Shown here in pieces: positions 57,166 to 64,000 of a stretch of DNA of 64,000 bases. The notes under the pieces were generated by a model that saw nothing but the letters and a program-made list of their open reading frames with translations, made no database searches and was not told the origin of the DNA. The translations under genes and the position numbers were made by a program. Source of the DNA: Aurelia coerulea (Eukaryota; Cnidaria; Scyphozoa; Semaeostomeae; Ulmaridae); NCBI GenBank assembly GCA_039566865.1, contig CM076949.1, forward strand, positions 186,001-250,000, read 5' to 3'. Position 1 is the stretch's first letter. Every line of letters begins with the position of its first letter.

Positions 57166-57515
57166 TTAAAGAGCTATTGTTACCCAAGGTCCTTTGCAGG
57201 TACACTGAAATTTCAGATTGTCTAAAAATGAAATTTGGCCTAAGTGGAAAGTATTTATCCACACAGTAGCAGTTGAACTGATTGAAAAGTTTTAATGGTA
57301 TATTTCTTGTAGTATTGTTACGTAGTTTGTAGGTAGAGTAAGCCGTAACATGTAATGTAAATTTTACTGAATAGTTCTATCAGTTCAAGCACTGCTCTGT
57401 GGACTCAGTTTCCATACATAACGGCTCAGTTTCCATACATAACAGGCCAAATTTGATGATCAGACAGTCTGAAATTTTAGCATTCTAGCAAAGGACCGTG
57501 GATGATGATGCAGTG
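57166..57515. mobile_element. MITE, TTAAAGAG family, copy 5 (decayed right end)
   Basis: It begins TTAAAGAGCTATTGTTACCC, with GGTCCTTTGCAGGTACA, TTTCAGATTGTCT, CCAAATTTGATGATCAGACA and AGTCTGAAATTTTAG. CTCAGTTTCCATACATAAC is duplicated inside. Confidence 0.6.
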
Positions 57516-57575
57516 GTAGTGTGTCCATCTGTCTATGTAAAAGTTGCTGATTCGAATCCCTTTTCGGTCAAACTA
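57506..57575 (+). tRNA. tRNA-like segment or SINE head (pol III boxes)
   Basis: GCAGTGGTAGTGTGTCC resembles an A-box region, and GATTCGAATCC (57549-57559) is a near-perfect B box about 30 bp downstream. A full cloverleaf with acceptor stem is not evident, so a SINE head or tRNA pseudogene is more likely than a working tRNA. Confidence 0.35.
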
Positions 57576-57958
57576 ACCTGCGTGCAGCCCCGTGCAGCCT
57601 CAACTACTGCACGCAGGCTAGGCAAAACCTGCTACTGGGAGTGTGGAGAGCCGCCAACTCTTGGAGTCACGAGGTGTGGTATATATCGATGAAAAGGGGC
57701 TGAACACTGTTTCGATAAGCTGTGCTTCTCAGTGAAGAAGCAAAGTACCAAAACAAACAAGCAACTACCTCGCTTTACTACATTAATTGTTGACTCTAAA
57801 CAAAAACAAGTTGAAAAACATAAGATCCTTTCAGATGATTACAAAGTCCGTCCTGAGCTAAGCAAGCGTATGAAAATCTGAATATTTATTTCTTCATAGA
57901 CCTAGACTTGCCCCAAGTATATCTCTTCATTCCATCTTCCGTTCCTTTTACGGTAGTT

Positions 57959-58069
57959 CCTGGATCCGCCATTTCCTGGATCCGCCATTCCAACATTCCA
58001 TCAAGAGAGCTCGAGAGAGATCTCTTGACGGAGTGTTGGAATGGTGGATCTAGGAAATGGCGGATCCAG
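57959..58069. repeat. Long hairpin (palindromic MITE)
   Basis: CCTGGATCCGCCATTTCCT pairs with AGGAAATGGCGGATCCAG, and GGATCCGCCATTCCAACA pairs with TGTTGGAATGGTGGATC, around AGAGCTCGAGAGAGATCTCT. Nearly the whole 111 bp is self-complementary. Confidence 0.75.
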
Positions 58070-59532
58070 AACCCCAACTGATCGTTGATGCTGTTTTTAC
58101 GCATAATTACTTATGCAGAACCCTGCAGAACATTTCTATTCGCGGGCATCTAATTTGAGACAAGCAGTCAAACTTCAGTCTCGTGTGCGCTTTCTGTGCG
58201 CTTTCTTTATTTCAGTGCCCATAAGCAGAGGTAAAATGTTAATCAATTGCTTTAACGAGCGTGACTTCCTTAATTACTTTCTGACTGACATCGAAGCCCC
58301 TTCTTAGATTACAAAGGACTTTGTAATGTAATCAATGAGCAAAAGAGTTGGGTCCAGGCCCCAGGTCATATCGCGGTGAAATCGTATCTTGGTAAGCTCA
58401 CCTGGAAGCAGTGGAAGGCGTGGAATGGAACGATGAAACGCTGTAGCCACCCACGAACTACAAGATCACCATCAAATGCAGTTTATGACAACAACTGTTG
58501 TAAATAATGTGAGTGGGTTGGTTGGTTGGTTAGTTGAAATAAATTCAATGATTTCAAGTGATGTAAATAAATTCAAACATATTGCTTAGTTTGAAAGATA
58601 GCTGAGAATCACATTCATTAAGAAACACAGGCTGCGTTGCGTGGTGGTTTTTAAATTATAATATTGTGGTGATCTTTGAGTTTCTTATGAAAAATGGAAA
58701 GAGCTGCAACGTCTTGCAACATATTGCAATGTGTTCCAGTCGGGGTTCCAGTTAGGCCGTTTTGGCGACAGTCTGCCACTGTTCTGATGAACACCGTGTA
58801 TCATGCTACAGCCGTGTTGTCATCGATTGTGGACCCATATTTCGCTGTTTCAGAATCATAATATTTTGTTAGGCCATTATTTCGTTTTTTCGCCGAACCG
58901 TTATCCCAGTGGAAGAGACAGGTCCGTCCCCTGGGAAGAGATCAGTGCACGAAGCCCAACGCAAATAATCTAGGGCTAGAAAATGTCTGTTTGAGAAAAT
59001 GATTCCATGTTTGGGTTTGATCCGAAAAAGAAGACTGAAAACCACATGAAAGAACGTGCCAATATTTTATGTCTAATAAAAGAAAGAGGGAAAGGCCAAA
59101 CAATTAAGACGTTGAGAATAATAAACCACAAGATCGCCCACATTGCCCTTTACCATTTGAATAAATTTGAGAAGACGAACTGCGCCAACACAAAACTCCA
59201 TACTGTAATTCATTTCAAAAGTTTCATAATTCAAGACAGCTGATATTTATGACACAAGACAGCTCTTTCTCCTGAATATGAAATAGAGTTTGAAGGACGA
59301 AACAGGACGAACACCTTCTATGCATAAATAAAACAATCATTTGAAAATTGACGAAATTTCATATTTGATAACTAAGAAAAAACCCATCATAATGTATTTG
59401 CAAAGTAATTTTTGTCTTGAATTGATCATACAGAATTGGAATTCAATATTGACAGTTATGACATCGACTTCATATAACTTATTGGCATACATTTCCACTT
59501 ATTATCTAAAACACACATTTTTACGACTTTAA

Positions 59533-59802
59533 TTACTCAGAAATTTCCGTTAACGGATCCACATTATTACAAGGGAGTTTACAGCAAACAAGAATTGCAT
59601 TGAAAGTAGGACAAGTAGGCGTTTGATGATGTTGGTTATTATTCGTATCTCTTGAAATCACATTTTGCAGCAAAACGTTTCTTAGCAGTAACGTTTGAGT
59701 ATTAAATTCATTTGTACATAACTGCCTTCGACTTGTTAATGAGGCATGCCTTTTCAAACACAATTCAGACAAGCGTAATAAGTTACATTTTTCCGAAATC
59801 AT
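59533..59802 (-). CDS. Unrecognised 89-codon ORF
   Basis: ATG at 59802 to TAA at 59533, MISEKCNLLRLSELCLKRHA onward with AILVCCKLPCNN near the end. It has no introns, no similarity I know and no clear context. It could be a single-exon gene, a terminal exon or chance. Confidence 0.25.
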   Translation of the reverse strand: MISEKCNLLRLSELCLKRHASLTSRRQLCTNEFNTQTLLLRNVLLQNVISRDTNNNQHHQTPTCPTFNAILVCCKLPCNNVDPLTEISE

Positions 59803-60207
59803 GTTTGATATAGTTTAGGCAGAGTTTGTGGTTTAGGGTAGCAAGCAAACGACAAACAACAGGACCAGCAGTCAGTACACATAACAACCTATATTTCATG
59901 GAAACTGCTGCCCCTTGTGCTCCCATGCCTCCATGTACCTCATCTCCTCTCGCCTAACCAAACCATGAGTTCTAAACCACAAGCAACACGATCAAGCATA
60001 CTTATTACAAACCAACTAAGCTGGATTTCTCTCGTCTTGTTAGCTGGAATGAACTAGATTTTGTTCTTATTTGACTCTGCCTAATTTACAACTAAGCAAA
60101 CTACAATACGTTGATGGATATATCATTCAAATACCTGCAGCTGCACGAGTGGCGCACATTTTCTATCATAACTGCATTTTATTTTATCATAAGAGCCAAT
60201 GAATCAT

Positions 60208-61308
60208 TCGTCTTACTGGTATTAAGATGTACGACCTGAAACATGCTAGCAAGGACCCAAGCATGCGATGAGAATCCAAGAAATGAAATGAAATGGGCTG
60301 CAATATGATTGATATGCTATCATTAGTCTTACTGGTATTAAGATGTACGACCTGAAACATGCTAGCAAGGACCCAAGCATGCGATGAGAATCCAAGAAAC
60401 GAAATGAAATGGGCTGCAATATGATTGATATGCTATCATTAGTCTTACTGGTATTAAGATGTACGACCTGAAACATGCTAGCAAGGACCCAAGCATGCGA
60501 TGAGAATCCAAGAAACGAAATGAAATGGGCTGCAATATGATTGATATGCTATCATTAGTCTTACTGGTATTAAGATGTACGACCTGAAACATGCTAGCAA
60601 GGACCCAAGCATGCGATGAGAATCCAAGAAACGAAATGAAATGGGCTGCAATATGATTGATATGCCAAGGCCCCCGACGAGATCAGAAAAGTGGGGAGGC
60701 CAAACTTGATGCAAAAAAATACCACAACACAACGTGATAAGCTGCCTTTCAGAACAGCATGATTTGCAAAAAAGTGGGGGGGGCATGGCCCCCCCGGCCC
60801 CCCCGGCCCCCCCCCCCCCCCGTCGTCGGAGGCCCTGTATGCTATCATTAGTCTTACTGGTATTAAGATGTACGACCTGAAACATGCTAGCAAGGACCCA
60901 AGCATGCGATGAGAATCCAAGAAACGAAATGAAATGGGCTGCAATATGATTGATGTGCTATCATTAGTCTTACTGGTATTAAGATGTACGACCTGAAACA
61001 TGCTAGCAAGGACCCAAGCATGCGATGAGAATCCAAGAAACGAAATGAAATGGGCTGCAATATGATTGATATGCTATCATTAGTCTTACTGGTATTAAGA
61101 TGTACGACCTGAAACATGCTAGCAAGGACCCAAGCATGCGATGAGAATCCAAGAAACGAAATGAAATGGGCTGCAATATGATTGATATGCTATCATTAGT
61201 CTTACTGGTATTAAGATGTACGACCTGAAACATGCTAGCAAGGACCCAAGCATGCGATGAGAATCCAAGAAACGAAATGAAATGGGCTGCAATATGATTG
61301 ATATGCTA
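60208..61308 (+). repeat. Tandem array, 116-bp unit, eight near-identical copies
   Basis: ATGCTAGCAAGGACCCAAGC recurs at 60243, 60359, 60475, 60591, then 60884, 61000, 61116 and 61232. The step is 116 bp, apart from one unit enlarged by the 60666-60837 insertion. Copies differ at only a few bases, so the array is young. The overlapping minus-strand frames (MFQVVHLN and so on) are produced by the repeat; 116 is not a multiple of three. Confidence 0.95.
60666..60837. mobile_element. 172-bp MITE inserted in the 116-bp array
   Basis: Its ends are CAAGGCCCCCGACGA and TCGTCGGAGGCCCTG (inverted). TATGC is duplicated on both sides, and the neighbouring array units give the exact empty site. The right half has long C runs. 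No coding capacity. Confidence 0.8.
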
Positions 61309-61376
61309 AGTTGTGGTGTATAAACAGATACATAGCACTCTAATCAACAAATATTTCCACGCCAAATTGTTTCTTT

Positions 61377-61990
61377 TCTGGATAAGCAAACAGAATTCAT
61401 GTAGCCAAAACTCTCTGATAACAGCCAGGACCGCCAAGACGGGGGGTAGCCAGGGTGGTTACCAGGGGGCCCGGGGCCTTAAGGGGCCCGGAAAAATATA
61501 CATCATGTAATTTTTCTTTGTTTTCAATTTTCCTCGAGGAACGTTTCTGGCATTCTCAGCTTAGTCTTTACAGACGAGAAAAACAAATTTTCCAATCTAG
61601 AAATTATATTTTTAGCAGTGTATATATAGGAGGGTGTTTCAATCTAAAAGCATCGTTTTACGAGTGCATAGCCATAGGAGGGCGTGATCCGAGAGAAACA
61701 GGGCGCGGTCATCGGTCCGAAAAATTTTCCGACCCACCCCTGGGGCCCGGCTCGTCTCTCAAAGGCCCTGATGACAGCAAACAGAGATCATACAGCCAAA
61801 ATTCTCTGATGACAGCAGAAGTTTCAACAACACAAACCAGCTATGAAACCCCTCCTTGCAGCAAGGGTGAATTTGTAAAAAAAAAGGATCCAGTTTTTTT
61901 AAAGACAAAGCATTTGACAGCTTCATGGAAAGATTTGAAAGATTTAATAAATTCAACGCGTTCAAGTTTTCTCTGTTTACCTTGATCTGA
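61377..61990 (+). other. Duplicated flank with GC-rich insert
   Basis: CAAACAGAATTCATGTAGCC (about 61388) and CAAACAGAGATCATACAGCC (about 61778) begin two similar ~40-bp segments ending TCTGATAACAGC/TCTGATGACAGC. Between them lies a GC-rich sequence with GGGGCCCGG near both ends (61467 and 61742), probably a mobile element. An open frame ends at 61985 and is unrecognised. Confidence 0.4.
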
Positions 61991-62530
61991 CTTCTGTCTG
62001 AGTGAAGTTAGAGGAGTGAAATTTATTCATCAGGAAAGTCTGGAAAGTGAATGACTTTCGGAAACTGGAACTTTGTTTCACAAAAGTTTGTCCTTACCCC
62101 TGCTTACGCATCCTAAAGTTGAATTCACACTTGGAAGCATGAATGTTGAGCAGCAATGCTACCCTGATGCTACGCTGTAAAATTGCTTCAGTTTCTTGGT
62201 GCATCGATCTTAACGCAACGTAGCAGCCTTTAAATGCGAATTCAGCCTTGCGAAGTTGTAAGGACTACTAGCACTGTATTGAAGCATTTGATTGAACCTG
62301 TCACGGGCAGTCAGCTCTCCTTCAACATCTTCCTGCTTCCATCTGCTTCTCACCCTTGAGAGGAAATGCTCAGCAAATGCGATGATACAGTATATAAATA
62401 GTTTTACCTGTTTATTGAATCCAAGGGCATACGTATAAACACTCAGTCTGAAGTTTCTTTGCTATTAAGGAATCTTTGGTGTTCTAAAACCATGAAACAA
62501 ATTCATATCGCTTCTGAAGCGATCTGCCTA

Positions 62531-62810
62531 GCAAGCATGTAAAACTAAAACACATTTTAATGGGGGTATGTGAACGGGACGGCGTTCAATTTTAAAGCAG
62601 AAGACCGAACCTGGTTCCATTTTACTAGGAACGTAAAATAAGGAAGTTTGACATCGTTTCTCAAAAGATCCTCCTGGCAAGCATATGAAAAGGAAACATT
62701 GGGGCCTGTGAACTGAAGGGCATTTGATTTCAAAGCAGAAGACCTAACCTGATTCGAATTTATTAGGAATGTGGCACCTTGACATACCTGCGGAAGTTGC
62801 ACTCGTTTAT
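62531..62810 (+). repeat. Two-copy tandem duplication, ~146-bp unit
   Basis: GCAAGCATGTAAAAC (62531) and GCAAGCATATGAAAAG (62677) start diverged copies that both contain AAAGCAGAAGACC and a TTTACTAGGAA/TTTATTAGGAA end. Confidence 0.65.
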
Positions 62811-63183
62811 TAAAAGAAAGGTTTATAAATCAAGATAAAGAACGTGCCCGACGGCTCAATTTCTTGTTTGTACTGCCTCTTCTCTTTTCGGCCAGGAAAT
62901 GCGCATTTCCTCTTGATGATGGGAAAGAACAGAAGTAGGATTTCCAATTTGAAATTAGAGTTTTATGTGTTTGATTTAATGCATGCATGTATTATTTTGT
63001 GAAATTTAGCAGGTAGCAAACATATGATAATTGGACACCAATTACAAACTCCAAATTGAAAACGTATTCATACACTTTCAGTTTTACTTTCCTCTAAAAA
63101 TTAGCTTTTTAGCCAGTCATAAGATGACCAGGGTTGGGTACTCCTTGACTTGAATATGCTTGAATCGACAAACAGCAAAATCA

Positions 63184-63390
63184 ATGTCAGCTGGGATAGT
63201 CGTGTTTCTTGGGGTTTCTGTGTTTTTTGTTATTGTTTCACCTACAATTTTCCTATTTTCATACTGTAGTCCACTCCACCAAGATCTTGCCCAACAATTA
63301 AAACATAACATGCAGAATGCCACGATTTACGACAGTTCGTTGGCAATTCGAGTAAATGGCCCATTTGTGGCTACAGTATTGTACATAAGT
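63184..63390 (+). CDS. Candidate first exon of a membrane protein
   Basis: ATG at 63184 gives MSAGIVVFLGVSVFFVIVSP, a ~22-residue hydrophobic segment like a signal anchor. SPLHQDLAQQLKHNMQNATI follows with an N-x-T site, and the exon ends VLYIS at AGT|GTAAGG (phase 0). No next exon was identified before 64000. Family not recognised. Confidence 0.35.
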
Positions 63391-64000
63391 GTAAGGGTTA
63401 CATAATCTGCACAGCAAGGGCTACAAAAAACACTGGGCCCTTTGAAGGCCACCAGAAGAGATTTTCAACAGTTTGAAACAATACTACAGACAAAATTATC
63501 TATTACAAAGTCGGTGCTTGTATTAAGAATTCAAAACGGGTATGTTCAAACATCAACTGGTATTGAACACATATCTGTAAATTATCTGCACCCCTCCCTC
63601 TCCAAAATAAAACAGAAATTATATCTTTGATCTTTATTGACAATACGGTTGTAAAATATTTCAGATTTAAAGGGGGCAGAGCTCTTTCAGCAAATTCACC
63701 TCGATCGAGTTTAACCAGTGTAATGTCAATCAAAGATTAACAACCAGGGACAGTTCAATGAGGAAATTTCAATATAAATTAACAAATTAACGAAATATAT
63801 TAGGTTTATATGAGTGTGAAACTTGAAGGTCGTGAGTCACAGGATCACGGCATTCAACCTCAGCATATTTGTTCTGAACGACCCAATTTAATTTATATTC
63901 TCATGTGGCCGTGGCCGTGGCTGTAAATCAAATACATAATGGTCTCTTAATGAAAGCAAGATTCATAACTGCACAGCACTTCACAGATATGAGTGAATTT
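63391..64000. other. No feature recognised
   Basis: AT-rich sequence with no convincing exon. A later exon of the 63184 candidate could lie beyond the window. Confidence 0.4.

Larger units (their letters stand above)
56860..59532. other. Non-coding stretch with repeats
   Basis: It holds a CCTGCCTG run (56880-56915), a CAT/CAA microsatellite (57066-57130), a TTAAAGAG-family MITE relic (57166-57515), a tRNA-like segment (57506-57575) and the hairpin at 57959-58069. The 78-codon frame at 59007-59243 is unrecognised. Confidence 0.45.

Noticed and set aside
60246..61233. Overlapping minus-strand frames MFQVVHLNTSKTND.. of 76-135 codons, repeated
   Set aside because: They are generated by the 116-bp tandem repeat. 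The unit is not a multiple of three, the frames overlap one another and there is no splice or start context.

Overview
This window is nuclear DNA of an animal. The genes are split by many GT-AG introns (mostly 0.3-4 kb), the DNA is AT-rich, and mobile elements are dense. Four genes match metazoan families on visible protein similarity: NUP88, OGFOD2, CCDC157 and an AUTS2/FBRSL1-family gene. The absence of vertebrate-type SINEs and the abundance of fold-back elements and MITEs point to an invertebrate. I lean towards a cnidarian or another early-branching lineage, but the sequence alone does not settle this.

Layout. 1-4485 (minus): the first two coding exons of a NUP88 homologue; the rest runs off the left edge. 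4486-8962: no gene, but an ~850-bp direct duplication brackets fifteen 126-bp tandem repeats. 8963-15782 (minus): a complete seven-exon OGFOD2 homologue (342 aa), its introns loaded with a hAT-like element, a hairpin MITE, a hammerhead-like relic and a fold-back element. 15783-18847: the shared 5' flank of two head-to-head genes, almost entirely occupied by a ~2.86-kb terminal-inverted-repeat element made of repeats. 18848-26745 (plus): a complete eight-exon CCDC157 homologue (804 aa) with a GC-AG first intron and a C-terminal zinc-finger-like motif. 29332-31909 (plus): an unrecognised, highly charged protein whose exon joining is unresolved. 36332-52845 (minus): nine exons (805 codons to the stop) of an AUTS2-family gene, with its 5' end not found. 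52846-64000: mostly repeats, including an eight-copy 116-bp array, and a few weak coding candidates.

The genes do not form a pathway. They cover a nuclear-pore subunit, a putative Fe(II)/2-oxoglutarate oxygenase, a coiled-coil protein and a chromatin-linked regulator. OGFOD2 and CCDC157 may once have shared a ~210-bp bidirectional promoter that is now split by the TIR element. All exon joins were checked by hand for splice signals and phase, and for the recognised genes every join is in frame.
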